Made by a program: the position numbers and the translations under genes. From Ailanthus altissimus (taxonomy: Eukaryota; Streptophyta; Magnoliopsida; Sapindales; Simaroubaceae): a DNA stretch of 64,000 nt. This document shows positions 21,413 to 34,500 of the stretch, one piece after another. Every line of letters starts with the position of its first letter. Within the stretch, counting starts at the first letter, position 1. Below the pieces are notes generated by a model. It did no database searches and had not been told where the DNA came from. It was given only the letters and a program-made list of their open reading frames with translations. The stretch lies in assembly GCA_946807835.1 (NCBI GenBank), contig OX327706.1, positions 24,789,001 through 24,853,000 on the forward strand. The letters run 5' to 3'.

Positions 21413-23929
21413 TTATAATTTACGGTACTTGAGAGCTTCAAAGCGAGCTGCAAGATCATCATAATCTGGCAATTTAGGATGAACGCGGTGAAATGAACCC
21501 TGTTTACCAAGAGATGAAGGTGGTGGTGGTGGAGGTCTCTCAGGTGGTAAAGAAGTGCGGCCAGGAGGTTCTTCTGCTTTGATTTCCTCATCGTAGTCAG
21601 GTTCATCCCATTGTATATCTGAATGTGCACAAGGTGCATTGTAGCTGTGTCTCCTCCAGACATTTCCACCAGGAGGTCCTTGCATTTTGTTTTCCTCATC
21701 GTTGTCAGATCCATCAGGCTTGATATCTGATTTTGCAGAAGGGGCATTGTAGCTGTTTCTCATATGGACCTTTCCAACTTCATTATGGGTAGGCCTCCTC
21801 TCCTCATGCCTAAAATAATGAGAACAGTCAAAACTCTCTGAGTTGTGAACATTTCCTAGGGTGGTGAAATTTTCAGAAGTAAGCAGGGGATCATGTGAAA
21901 TAAAAGGGCCAGCAGAATCTCCGGACAGGACTGCAGATACACACTTTTCATTTGAAGCATTTGATACTTGATCAAGACCAGAAGGTTGCTTAGAGCCTTT
22001 GCTTGCAAGGTATGCAGCGGCTTGAGCAGCAGCAATTGCGGCCTTTGCTGATTCTGCTGCTGCTTCAGCAGCTGATGCTGTGTCTTCAAATTGCATAGTG
22101 CCCCCCTCTCTGTTGCTCACTGATCTGTGAAAACAATCATAAGAAGTTACCAAATAATGAACCGATAAACTCAATTGTTTAAATCTTTTGACAGCTTACA
22201 GAAATATGATTGGCAGTCACCTGATATTTGGCTTATTTGGTGCAATGGGTTGGACTGACACATGTTTCACTGGTATGCTGGTAGCACTAACAAAAGTATC
22301 TGGTCCTTCCTGGTCAAAGGGGTAATATATGTAAAATTTCGGGTGGAGAATGAACTTGAGATTAAAAAATGTGAGGAAGAGAGATAGGGAACGCACTATA
22401 CGCTCTTCTGGAGGCTTGAGAAGCTCTATTTCTGATTCAGTTGTATCCCAGTCAATATGGTATTCTTTTGCTATTTCCTTTATCACTTTCAACTTTACTT
22501 GTCCAGTAGGAGTTCTAACAGAGAGCTTCTCGATCAACTAGAAGTACGGCAAGCACTATTAGTCATCTGAAGAAGTAATGATATTTTACAAGGAAATACA
22601 ACATACAAAATATCCAAAGCATATCTTATCAGAAGCTTTATATCACTTGCAATGAGGAGACTTGGGACAGCATGAATGCATATCTCAAAAAAAACAAAAA
22701 AGTGCCCAATTGATATGTATAAAAGTCCAAACTCGTGACTCTTTAATTACCGTGCGATTTACGCCAGAATTGGGACGCAGATCAGTAGCAGCAGAGACAA
22801 AATCTTTCCCATATTTCTTCTCAAAAATATCCTTAATTGCCAATAGTTCTGGAATTTCTGAACACCTTGGGGCGGCAAATATCACACTAGAAATCCCTTC
22901 CTTCAAATCTGCAGGGCATTCCCTGGGAAAAAAAAGGGAATCCATGTAAGAACAAAATATATAAATTCACTTTAGCTTCACAGGACAATAAATGGATGAA
23001 AGGTATCAGAGTTCATTACCTTTGCTTGGCAATGATGGAAAGCCTGGCCACAATCAATTCACAGAAGAGCTCAATGAACTCATTTGCAGCCAAAACATTT
23101 TGTTCTCGTATCACATGTTCCACCTACGAAATCAGAGATGCTCATTGGTACGGCAAAAATCCATTAACCATATTGCACTATTACCACGTGGACACACATA
23201 TATAGTCTCCAATCAAAATGCTCAAAGCAGATACCAGTTTCAGAGTTTAACTATTTTTTTTTAATAACACCACCACTTCCAAAAAAAAAAAAAAGTGGCA
23301 ACGCCCAGGAAGAACAAAATTTGCCCACAATCACTATAGCTAAGACCCAATATCTCGAAATGCTCTGAAGTTTTTAGAAATCAAAACCAGAAACTCTCTT
23401 CTTCATAGTATTTAGCAAACAGACTTAATTGCTTTAATGTAGGAGTCGAGTTACATTACCCCATAATTGCTTAGTGGCAACAACAACAAATTGTAGCCGT
23501 ACAATCAAAAAAAGGAAACAATACTGACACAGCAAATCGTGTAATTTATGTTATCAATAACAAAGGTCAGACGTTTATCTCCAAAATCCATCAAAATCAC
23601 AAAAATAATCAAGTAAAAAAAATTACCCGGATACGAGCAGTGGCATCTTGTTTAGACTCGAGAAGCAAAGCAATGTCACGCCTCATTTGCTTCACCACAG
23701 CCTCTCTCTTGTTCCTCAGCAACTTTATCCTCGCCACTGCCATCTTCGCCGCCGTTTTGCTAAAAAAAAGAAAAGAAAAATCAAAATTAAACAAAGAGAG
23801 CATAAGGGATTGAAACAAAGGATGCCCAGAAGGGAGAAAATGTTGTACGGACCATTTGGAGGAGTTGAAGCCTCGGCGGAAGAGTGAGAGACCAAGCTTC
23901 ATGAGCTTCATGGAGTGAGCTGAAGCCAT
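21413..23929 (-). CDS. IST1-like protein (ESCRT-III/VPS4 regulator)
   Basis: Seven exons on the minus strand: 23853-23929, 23627-23759, 23020-23123, 22751-22922, 22397-22537, 22221-22309 and 21413-22124. They total 1428 nt (475 aa), with GT-AG junctions and matching phases throughout. The IST1 domain spans about residues 20-185 (SSKCKTAAKMAVARIKLLRN ... FIELFCELIVARL). It is followed by an Ala-rich helix (SAAEAAAESAKAAIAAAQAA), two tandem copies of a ~37-residue SYNAP...DEE...PPG unit, a Pro run, and a C-terminal DDLAARFEALK. This last fits the MIM1 pattern for binding MIT domains. IST1 proteins bind LIP5, VPS4/SKD1 and ESCRT-III CHMP1 subunits and modulate multivesicular-body sorting; that role is known for the family. 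I chose ATG 23929 (MASAHSMKLMKL). The frame remains open upstream only through non-ATG codons. Which Arabidopsis ISTL it matches cannot be fixed here. Confidence 0.9.
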
Positions 23930-25002
23930 TGCCACTGAAACTGTAATGGCTTTGGCTTGCAAACTGAAATAGACAGAATGTAACGAGTGAGCAACGGTCT
24001 GTTAAAATTTTCTCAAGAAATTGTTTTTATTATTTAGTGGGGCCGAGTGGGCGCCGATTCCTTGACGCCCGATGATCATCATCATATACATGGTCTCCCC
24101 AATCAGGCGTGAGTGGATTGGAAAGTTGTTATTTATCATATTTATCCTTGTAGGTTTGAAAATATAATAAGTAGCTCAAAAATGTACCATTTATATCAAA
24201 GTAGTCCCTATTATTTATGATACTTTGAATCTATGATACCAAGAATAAGCTTTATAAACAATTACAAGTAGTATAAACTAGAGTTATTTTTTCAGTTTAT
24301 ATTGTTGATGTTTTATTAATGGAGTGAGATGACGAAAATAAATTTGAGGCAAGTGAGAAATTTTAGAGACTAATTTTATTATTTTGTCAAACTACAGGGA
24401 TAAATTTGGTAATTTCTTCAAGTGGAAATATAGCCGTTATGTGATTTGACACGTGGGGGAAAGAAAGTAAGTTGAGTCAGCCGCACCCAGTTGCTTGGTG
24501 GGTGGGTTGGGGGGGTAGAAGAATCCGAGGAAACAGTGATTTGTGAGATGGTGCTTCAACTTGCAATTACGTGCTGTCACGTGGAAAGTAGAACTGGACC
24601 CCGGCTTGGGCTTGGCCCTGCTCATTCACGTAACACCACCATGCGCGGCCCCTCATAGATTAGAACCGTCATAGTTTTGAAATTTCTCCTCATCTTGGGT
24701 TACAAAATCCTTGGCCCAACATGTAATTTTATTATTATTATTTTTTTGGGGGGAGCTAAATCTACCTTCCACATTAATGAAAAGACACTTAATAACACTA
24801 ATCACTACGTCAATGGAGTAATTGGCACCCCAATATGTATTTTAACTTCGACTTCTCATCTCGTTGTAAACAATTTTTTTTCTTCCAAACATTACATGAC
24901 AAGAACATATTTAGTATTTATGAAATTTTCGCAACCAATTACTTTTTTGTTTTTATGTTACTTTTTTAATTGACAAATTTACCCTTCATTCTTTTGTAAA
25001 TA
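23930..25002. other. IST1-like promoter region and spacer
   Basis: 5' UTR and promoter sequence of the minus-strand IST1-like gene lie near 23,930-24,100. The rest is AT-rich. 24,430-24,660 is locally GC-richer and holds CACGTGG/TCACGTGG words (G-box core, about 24,450 and 24,578) that bZIP/bHLH factors can bind. No gene was recognised. Confidence 0.4.
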
Positions 25003-25550
25003 AACACTCACGCTCAAATTACAATTTATAAAAAAAATACTCATGTGTGGAATGTATGCACAAACAAATAAAATTTTAATGTTGTGTTTATGAACTAATA
25101 ATAGTGCATCTATTATAAATAAATAATTACCTAATTTTATAGAGCATGAGTTTAACTTATTTCTAAAGTATGTATAAATCTAAATTGCAATCATTGTATA
25201 TTATATTTTTTTAATGTATTTTACTTTTTATTTTGTTTAGAAGATTTTAAGTGGGATTTGTCCTTTTCTTAAGAAGCTCTTCTTTTTTTTTTAACTTTAA
25301 TTAAATAATTAGAATTATAATGAAAGTTAGAGTTTAATTCATTCCCAACTTTCCACTAATCTTCTTCTTGTTTGTAGAAATTCACAAGTTGTGGGATTTG
25401 GGTTATATGTTTTGAAGACTAGACTTAATACTATTTAGATTGTTACTTCTTTATACTTATTAGATTTTGATTTTATAGACCACCTTTTTTAAAATAACAA
25501 AATATAAGTTGTAAGGATGCAAATTAGTTGAGCTTATTGGAAATAAGTTT
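25003..25550. repeat. LTR-like direct repeat, left copy
   Basis: Colinear with 29,417-29,912 over about 500 bp, with estimated identity of 70-75% by eye. The ends are not base-exact. Confidence 0.55.
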
Positions 25551-26559
25551 AATAGATGCCCCCTATAAATGAAAGAGTGTATCATTTAATAAGAAAGCTT
25601 ATAAGACATACTTTTTTATTAACCAACTAGTATGCACCATGTGTTTGATTTTAACTTTCAACCTTTTTTGCTTATCTCTAATGTTACTATTCTGACAATC
25701 ACGTTTCCTTAAATGCAAGTAACATCTCTCTTCCCCTTAACGAATATGTTGACCCTTATTACTCTCTTTATAAATACTAGTAATTTTTTTTTTTTACTTT
25801 GTTTATTCTTCTTCTTTTAAAGTTAGAAGCTCCAAAGATATCTAACTCTTCTTGTCTCTACTATCTACTTCAAAAAATTAGTTCAAAAAAATTGTATAGA
25901 ATACAATAATGGTGAGAGAATTCAACAATTTCTATCTAGACAAATTAAAGTTAATGTTCTAATTTTTTGTGTTTAGATATGGAATCTTCTCACATGAGAA
26001 CCATACCGTAATTGTCCCTCTATAAGAACTGGGAGCTTCTATACCTTTTTTGCTTTCAATTCTCAATTCTTCTCTTATTCGCAAGTTCTTACACATAACC
26101 AACCTATTTCCACTTTAAATCTATCATAACGTATTTCATTTGCTTTAAGATATGACCCTCTTAAATCATATAATCCCCCACTATATGCCATAACCCTATA
26201 TGATATTTTTCTAACCTATAATTTGCTTCGTTCGAAGTTAAACTACAACTAATCCCTAGAAGGTGAAAGAAAGTTTTTCTATAACTTTGGGGATAAGAAG
26301 GACAGGTTTGAAAAGTATGTGGTGGTGATTGGCAGGGAGTAGAAGAGACTCAATTATCCTTATAAGGTTTCAACTTTCTTCGATTATTACAACTACAAGA
26401 TTAATGATGAATACTTGAAATTATACATTTAATAAGAGTTTTACATCATTGTTTTGTATTACTAGTGTATTTAATTTTTTTAATTTAAGTATGTTTATAA
26501 TATTGTACCTAATTATCTTTTAACTGTTTTGTGGTAGGTTCGGTAAAATAGGCATCACT

Positions 26560-27800
26560 TTTTATTTAAAGATTCAATTGGAGTGATTTTTGATCCTGTG
26601 AAAAGCTGACTCAATGGGCTAACATATTGTATTCACAAAAGCATTTGAAATTCGAGTGTTTAAAGGGTGAAAATGGCATAGAACAGAACTGATCTGCAGT
26701 ATAAGCCCAGTTTAAACAGTCATCAGTCTTTGGCCCATAACATGTCCAATATGTATGAGACAACTCAATTTAGAAAGATAAGAGACTTTTCTACAACTTT
26801 GATGTTTTGAGTGATAGCTAATTCAGATTACATCAATTCCAAATTGGATAATCAAGTGGGTGCCTTAGTGATAATTAATGCAAATTATTTTACCACCATT
26901 CTTGACTTTCATCATCCAAGTGGTTCCCTCCTAATTTGTCTCGATTTATTCATATTTTTTTATAAATAGGTGACTTGTTTATGCCTAAATCATGTAATTA
27001 GAAAGTTAGAATTTAGTTCAAAATACTTGTCCTTTGTATCTATTTTTTTGTAATATTATTTCTTTTGTTTACTATTAAGTCATGTTATTTCTTCTTCTAT
27101 TTCTTTTTTTTTTTCTTTAGTTTTATTATGTCCAAATAATTTTTTTATGCTAAGGTGAAAGGATGAAGCTCTTGGCAAGGTAATAAGATATGTTTAACAC
27201 TTATTCATGAATTTAATGCTTCATTCTTAAGTTATGCAAATTTATATATGATGTATTTATTTTGTTTGTAGAATTAATACCATTTCTTATAAAGTGGTGA
27301 TACTTGATTTATTATTGACAAACTTTATATTTGACATAATAAATTCTTGAAACCATTTACAAGATTTTGTGTATATAACCTTTCTTGCTAAGTGAGAGTC
27401 TTGATTTATTATAGACAAATATAAAGATTGGCATAATAAATACTTGAACCCATTTATAAAATTTGGTGTATAATAATTGAAAGAAATAAAAACTAATCAA
27501 TATATAAATGATAATGAACTTTAATTATTATATTTTTCAGTTGGAACCTCCTTTGTGTGGGGATTCCAATTGAGTTATAAAAAGAGTTGAATATATTCTT
27601 ATTTCTTATGCCAAGAGTGGATCCCCCTAACCTTAGCTTTTATTTGAATTGGTTAATTGAATTAATATTTGCAAACATCTTATACTGCATTAATTGTCTT
27701 AAAAGTATTTATAATTTGTAATTTTAATTCTACTTCCCTGTGAATCGACCTCGTTCTCATCGGGTTATTTATTATTTCGATAATCCTGCACTTGAGAATA
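26560..27800. repeat. Possible nested solo LTR fragment
   Basis: The stretch 'cctgtgaatcgacctcgttc' with 'catcgggttatttattatttcgataa' near 27,738-27,783, and the block near 26,700-26,900, resemble the long LTRs of plant gypsy elements I have seen. I see no internal domain beside it, and the boundaries are guesses. Confidence 0.3.
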
Positions 27801-27899
27801 AACTCCTATATTCTGAACATACCAACTAACCTAACTTTTTCTTCAATTTTAGGGAGGCGAAGGTTTTATAAGAAATACTTCTAGAGGGAGCAAACTTCC

Positions 27900-29110
27900 T
27901 ACAAGCATCTATACTGCCCGAACCTACTGTTGAGTTATGCCTTCTGGCTTTGATATATGCCATTCCCCTTGTGCTGTTACTTTAGAGAATAATCTATATA
28001 CTCTAACCCCTTCAAATATCAAGGTTGTAGTGGGTTCCCTTCATTTGATGTTTGGGCTTTTCATAAGTATGTTGTACTCTATGAAATCCTCTTTGATGGC
28101 ATATTATTTTCTCTATATGTGAGTGATGGACTTGCTGGTAAGGATTTTTACAGCCATTACACTTATATGGGGTTCTTGCCCTACATAAGTTAGTTTATGT
28201 TTTTCTTTTTTATTTTCTTTAATTGACTTTCATTGTTTTGGATGCTTTGATATCTTTTTTGACTATGCAACTATAGATGTTCAAGTTATTCAAGTCTCTT
28301 CAAATTGTAAGATTTTGGACTTTTCCTTAACCAATGCTTCTTGGGTTCTGATTGCTTCCTTAATATAGGTGAAGACTCTAGAGATGATGTTAGATCCTTA
28401 GAGTCAGTCCCTTCTAATTACCCTTCCTTTTTAGAGGTTCTAAACATGGCCATTAATTTTGGTTCTATTTTCACTAGTAGTCCTTTTGTTGTCAGTTTTA
28501 TCGTTGTCGACCCTTTCGCTATTAGTCCTTCCGCACTAGTTCCTTTTAATCTTATTGAAGTTCAATCAACCCCTTTGGCAAGAGTTAGGTATGCAATTTT
28601 GTGAAAATGCTTGTTCCTCTATCAAAATTTGTTAGTGAGGAGGAAGGTAGATCTTTGTATTTGGATATTGTTTTCTTATTTTTATTTATGTTGCATAGGT
28701 TTTAACATTATTTTTGTCATTCCATAAATCTTCGAGCTTTTATTGAGGATCTTTCATATGTCATTTCAAGCTTTATAACAGCATGAAAGCTTCTTATGCT
28801 TCCAAGAAGAAATAGATTGAACTTTCCCTTAAGGTTAAACTACTGGAGAAATGGGTCTTGAGATATGTCAGAACTTGCTAGTGGTGAAGCCTCGATTTTT
28901 GAATTGAAGAGAGCTCTACAGGCAGGACTAGTAGAGTTTCCTCGAATTGAGCCTAAGCCTCCCCCATTTACTACTTTTTATCTTGTGCATAAGGCTTTTG
29001 TTTCTCTTGGTAAGTGTTTTTTTCTTCTTATTATCTCTTTTTTTCTTTTTTTATTTTACTTTCTTTACTAGGTCTTCACAGTTTTGTTCTTTTTCTTTCT
29101 TTTTTTATTT
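27900..29110 (+). other. Short open frames of unknown nature inside the old element
   Basis: Frames at 27,937-28,122, 28,341-28,604 and 28,865-29,071 have plausible amino-acid composition (for example EASIFELKRALQAGLVEFP) but no motif I recognise. They are separated by stops and T-rich tracts, so they may be pieces of an extinct gag-like protein or captured exons. Confidence 0.25.
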
Positions 29111-29416
29111 TATTTTATAGAAGATTTAATCAATATTGAAAGTGACTTGGAGAGTCTTATTCCCCCTTAAAATAGGAGTAGGAAGAGGAAAAGTTCTGAC
29201 ACATTCTTTTGGTGTAATAACAGAATGAGGAAAGGGTCCTACTCCTAGGTACTTGCCTCCACTGTCGCCTCCTCGTATTGCACTGTGCGAAAAGAATGAG
29301 TTCGCCTGCAATTCTAGAAGAAAGGCTTTACAAATGTTGTAAAGAACTCAACAATTACCTTCTTACCTTTGTGTTATTTCTTCGATTAACAAATGCCCTA
29401 CTGTAAAAAAAAACAT

Positions 29417-29912
29417 TCTAACACTCAAGTCAGTATTTATATAAAAAAGAAGATACTCATGTGTGAAAGAGTATATGTACAAACAATTAAAATTATTTTG
29501 TTGTGTGTATGAATTAATAACGAGGAATTCATGATGAATGAATAATTGCTTATTTTTATATAATATGAGTTTAACTCATTTTCAAAGTACGCGTTTATAT
29601 ATCCAAATCGCAATTAATATATATTATAGCTTTATCAATGGATTTTACTCTTTATTTAGTTAAAAGATTATAAGTGGGATTCATTCTCTTATTGAGAAGA
29701 CTTTTTTGTTTTAAAGTTTAAATAAATAATTAGAACTGGAATGGAACTCATAGTTTAATTTATTCTCAACTTCTCACTTGTTTGTGAAAATTTACAAGTT
29801 ATTGGATGTAAGTAATGTGTTTTGAAAGCAGAACCTATGTTAATTTGGATTGCTATTTTAAAATAACAAAATATGGGTTGTAGAGATGCGAACTGATTGG
29901 ACAAGCTAGAAA
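29417..29912. repeat. LTR-like direct repeat, right copy
   Basis: Partner of 25,003-25,550. Confidence 0.55.
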
Positions 29913-30577
29913 TAGGCCCGAGAATTTACATTAAGTCCAATCATGATTAGATTTATTGTTTTACAACTTGAAGAATATGAAAAATTAAATCCGTTGTGGA
30001 ATAGACGAGAATTTAAGTCCTTTAGATGCTTGTATCAGAAATGATCGAGATTGAATCTATAATGGTATTCTCCAAGAATCTGAAAAAATAAATTCGTTGT
30101 GGCTCAAGAATTTAGTCCCGAGGTGAATAGAATCTATGCCTGTAATTTTTAGGAAAAACCCTCTTCTCTGTTCACTTGGAGAGGGGAGAGAGTAGAGATT
30201 CGAATTTGGATAGTTCAGCCACTTCTGCTCGACTAATGGATGAAAAGGTTCCATTATTAGCTTAAAGTTTCGGCTATTTTTGGATTTTATTATTTGATTC
30301 TCATTGTGAACTTGAATTTCTACTTATTACTAGAGTCTGTTAATTAGATATTAACACGAAAAACTGTCCCTGATTGGAAAATTGCAACTCAAATTTCATT
30401 CCGATCTGTCACTATACATTTCCTATCATATACACAAAAATAATACACACAAGGAAAAAAGCTTAATAATGAACAAAAACCTAATGCAGATCCTCTAAAA
30501 TGCGGACGCCAAGCATATAAACTTAAAGATACAAATGGGAAATATGGCTACGAGCTATTGACAATTGGACATCAAAT
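29913..30577. other. Spacer downstream of the first DUF241 gene
   Basis: AT-rich DNA including the 3' flank of the minus-strand DUF241 gene. A 65-codon frame at 30,057-30,254 has no supporting features. Nothing else was recognised. Confidence 0.4.
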
Positions 30578-31516
30578 CTAATGAGAAAGAATATTAAGCA
30601 GTGAGACTCTTGCATGGATCAATCGCCTAAACAAACACTCCAAAGCATTTTCAAAGCCTTCAATGCTCACATCCAAAACCTCCGATTTCTCTTGTGCAGA
30701 TTCAATCTTCTGATCATGATGATCAGGCTCAACATCATTGCTTGATGATTGTAATTGCAGCAACAGATTACTTAGCGCAATATCCACATTCTCGAACTCA
30801 TTCACTTCCCATTGGCCTTCAAATGTTGCCAATTTTTTTAGAACCAACTTCAAAACGAGTGACCATTTGTTCGGCTTTGGCTTCATCATTGGCACGGAGA
30901 GGAATGAGAGGAGTGAGCTGAAGATGGAAGTTGAGACTGCACTTGTTCTTCTAAGCAATTTAATGACCACAGAGGCGTGATCATTGAGCTCAGAACTGCG
31001 AGATGATGACCCGATCATGTCTTCCATTTGCTTCAGTGATGCAAGGCACTTGGTGATCTCCTTCTTCATCTTCTTCCTAGAGCAAATGTAAGCATTGACA
31101 TTGCTCTCAATGCTCAGCTCAGCACACTTACTTCTTCGAAGAGCCGATTGAAGTTCACGAACACTTTCTTTGATCATCACAACGGAATCCCTTGTGTTGC
31201 CACATATCTCCAAGTACCTTAACAAACCATCTAGCAAACTATTAACCCAATTATCATGTTGATACTGAGCTAGAGCTTCTTGGGTCAATGGCAAGCTAAA
31301 AAGTTCACCAATTAATCTGTATAACTCTCCAAGGCCAGATAGCCCAGAGCAAATTTTCTCAGCGTTTGATGAAGATGACATTGATATCTCCCAGGATTTG
31401 AGCTTGTTCAACTCTTCTTCAATTTTCAAATTGACTGGATGTGATCTAGCAGGCAAGCTAATGCATCTAACATTGTAGTGTTTAGTGGACTTGGCTGAAG
31501 AAGCAGCAGTAGCCAT
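30578..31516 (-). CDS. DUF241 family protein (first of three)
   Basis: Single exon, 312 aa. It matches the other two cluster members along its length. Shared features are the N-terminal VRCISLPARSHP motif, an acidic EEELNKLK helix, LSGLGELYRLIGEL, a central LRYLEICGNTRDSVVMIKE block, LQSALRR, basic KKMKKEI, the KWSLVLKLV region, and the C-terminal LFRRLIHARVSLLNIL. DUF241 (Pfam PF03087) is a plant-specific, helix-rich family of unknown function. The frame stays open to 31,636, but a TATA box (TATAAAAA, 31,587-31,594) lies inside that extension 71 bp before ATG 31,516. The 31,516 start also aligns with its paralogues, so I chose it. Introns are absent, as usual for this family. Confidence 0.88.
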   Translation of the reverse strand: MATAASSAKSTKHYNVRCISLPARSHPVNLKIEEELNKLKSWEISMSSSSNAEKICSGLSGLGELYRLIGELFSLPLTQEALAQYQHDNWVNSLLDGLLRYLEICGNTRDSVVMIKESVRELQSALRRSKCAELSIESNVNAYICSRKKMKKEITKCLASLKQMEDMIGSSSRSSELNDHASVVIKLLRRTSAVSTSIFSSLLSFLSVPMMKPKPNKWSLVLKLVLKKLATFEGQWEVNEFENVDIALSNLLLQLQSSSNDVEPDHHDQKIESAQEKSEVLDVSIEGFENALECLFRRLIHARVSLLNILSH

Positions 31517-31586
31517 GTAATTTGCTTTGTATCTGAAAATTTTCACTTTAAGATTGATGATTTGAATTATTTTATCATTAGTTGCG

Positions 31587-31594
31587 TTTTTATA
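31587..31594 (-). promoter_or_regulatory. TATA box of the first DUF241 gene
   Basis: TATAAAAA on the minus strand, 71 bp upstream of ATG 31,516, is at a normal distance for a short plant 5' UTR. Its position inside the longer open frame decides the start codon. Confidence 0.6.
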
Positions 31595-34500
31595 CACCAA
31601 GAAAGTGAGAGAAGACAGGAGTCTTGGAGTGTCCATTTGTCAATGCAATGTGGCCCATGACCCATGTGAAGTCGATGTGGGTTATATCTGAAATGGGTTA
31701 TGTTGTCACATCTCATACCAGAAATAAAGTACAAAGCTCTTATTGTTATTTAATACAAAACATGCAGTTGTTATCTGGGTAAGCTCAAAATGTCTTTTAG
31801 GTTTCAGTTTTGCATTGAAACTTCTTTAGCTTCATTAGGGGCTCATCTACCATATGCACCACACGGGCATTATTGCCCCCGCCTAAAAGTTCGTCCCTTT
31901 CGTGTTTGAATTCATAGAAGTTGGCACCCAACTGACATGACTTTGTACACCCCCTAATTTAAAATCAGAAGTCTTAGTCTTGATCGAGGCTCGATGGCAT
32001 GAAGATATTATAAATATCTCTCCCCTATATGAGAGTGTATGATCTTCTCTATTATAAAGGCATAGGTTCTTTTTATTATAGAGTTTGAACCTACATAAAT
32101 ATATAAATGATGTTTTATTATAATATGTGAATCGGGATGTGTGTAAATAAGTAAGTAGTGTATAATTTTAATTATAAATTTAATATAATATTAGTATTAG
32201 AAAAATAAAATAAAATAATCTAAATTTCTAAAAAAAATCATAGAAGTTGGGAAATAGTTCCGCCGTTAAAATAATGCAAGCTCTCCAAGGTTCCTTGTAT
32301 GTATGCAAAAACTTCAAATTCTAGACATCTGGATGTGGGAAGATCAAGAACATTATATTTTTTTAATCAAGATTTGAAAGATTAGATGGATGAGGTAGTT
32401 ACAACGAAGAAAAAATGCCTACACGAGTTTCATGATGACACTTTGCCCTCTTTAGGCCTGCAACATGCCAATGCAAAGACGTGATAAAATTCCATGCATA
32501 ATTATTAGTATTATCATAATATGAAGGACAGATCAGACCATGAATCCTACTACTCATTGACCTTTGTTTATGACCTTGTGTTTTGTTAAAAGATTCAACG
32601 GCATGACTTTGAGTCCATGATCGATGACCTTCAAATTGCATGAAGGGTTATTATATAATAATTATTATATTCTTGGGTTACAAACTTTGATAGTTAAGTC
32701 ATAATCAAAGATGAGGTACTAATCGAAATGACAATTTCTCTTGTGATGTTGATCCAGGTCAAACGTTTAAATTCATATATTCCGATTTGTAAATGTATGT
32801 GTTGTACACAAAAAAAAGAAGTCATAATCAAAGATATTTGTTTCAAAATCAATGAGTCTATGATGGACGGCTGTGATTCCCCAAAATGATGAGCATGTAA
32901 CATTAGTTTTGCTTCAGTTTTGTATTATATAGTGGCTAGAGAACTAAAAAAAGAGAAGTTAATAGTTATTGCCTAAAGCAATTAATTTATATGGGGCGTT
33001 TTGCTTGGAAACATGAAGAAGAAAAGGGTTAAAGATTTGGTCATCTGTGAGATCTTATCGAACCAGGAGCCTTTTTCATTATGTTGGAGTAAAGGGTAAT
33101 CAATAGATAATATTGAACTTCCAATGTCAACTCCTGTAACATTAAACATTTACCTGATTAATCACCTTGTTTCCAAGCTTTTTGTTTTTACAAAGCCATG
33201 TATCTTCAACATGCGGAAGAAGATAAAAGTATAGAATCTTCTCAACTTTTTTAAGAAATTGAAAAAGAACAAGATTGCAGTATAGAGAATTTAAACTCAA
33301 AATTATTTCTCGAGTCACACTCACACTATATTCATATCATTATCATGCATGGACCATACCAGAATTACATAATTTCAAAAGTTGTTGGAGAATTCACATG
33401 TGTGATAAAAAAGCAACAATTGTAACTTTTATATGTTAAAAAATAATTGATATTATTATTTTTGAATAAAAGAGTTCTTATCTAATATAGATATTTTCAC
33501 ATCTTAAAGTGTGAATATGTAAATTTGTATCTTTGGTTAATAAAAAATAAAAATTTTGATTTTGGTCAAAATATAATAATAATATATAAATTGGGTTAAT
33601 ATTTTTTTTTACCGTTTTCAGTTTTTTACACCAATTTTCAATTACTCTTTTACTTTCTTAACATTAAATCTAAACATTTAAACTAATAGAATACAAAAAC
33701 ACAATAAAACAATATTTACAATAAAATTCACAAATTTTCATCCATTTTTAATTTTTTCAATTTCACAATCGATTATTTTATTTTCAATCTTTAAAATATG
33801 ATGATTTTAAAGTCGATTTACAAATTTTACAATCGATCCCATCAATTTTACAAATTAGCAGATGGAGATTTGTGTTGGCAAGAGAGAGATAAAGCTTTCA
33901 AAATGATAAGGGAAAAGAGGAAAATTTTGTGCCTTTTGTTTTAAAGAGTAAAAATTTTGATTTTGATCAAAATAATATAATAATATATAAAATGGGTCCA
34001 TTTCGAAAATTTCCCATAATTTTTTATGCTAGAATAGGATTAATTTGGCTTACTCTCCTCAAGAATTAATATCAATTTACTCTCATTTTTATAGCCATTA
34101 ACATGCCTCTCATTCGTTAATTAGTGTCATAAAAGCTAACTTTGAATTTGTAGTTTAAAATAATATAAAATTAATTTATTAATTTTAATGTTATAATGTA
34201 ATTTTTTTTGTAAAAAAAAATACAGGTGTTGACTAAAATACCTTATATTTATTTTATTTCAAATTTAATTTTTAATTTTTTTTCAACATTAACAAAACCA
34301 ACTAACAAATTCAGAGCGCATTGATGATGTACTAAAAGAGGGAAGGTAAGTTGAAGTTAATTAATTTTTTACGGGGACAAATCGAAATTAACCAAAGAGA
34401 ATAATAATATTGGTTAACTTCTCCAAAAAGAAATGGCAATCATAAAGTAGCAGTTTGTTGGTGCATATGGCTAATTTTTTTCGGAAAATTGTATGATATA

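Larger units (their letters stand above)
25003..29912. mobile_element. Probable old LTR-type element without coding capacity
   Basis: About 25,003-25,550 and 29,417-29,912 are diverged direct repeats with colinear words: 'atactcatgtgtg', 'gagtttaact', 'aataattagaa', 'aaaataacaaaatat', 'ttgtgggattt' / 'ttattggatgt'. The ~3.9 kb between them has no intact polyprotein. It includes a segment typical of plant LTR 3' ends ('cctgtgaatcgacctcg' near 27,738) and several short frames of unknown nature. I infer a decayed non-autonomous LTR element, possibly with another solo LTR nested in it. Gene conversion or segmental duplication is an alternative. Confidence 0.5.

Noticed and set aside
31517..31636. 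Longer start for the first DUF241 gene (49 extra residues before MATAASS)
   Set aside because: A TATA box lies within this stretch and the paralogues begin at the position of ATG 31,516; the extra residues have no similarity to them.
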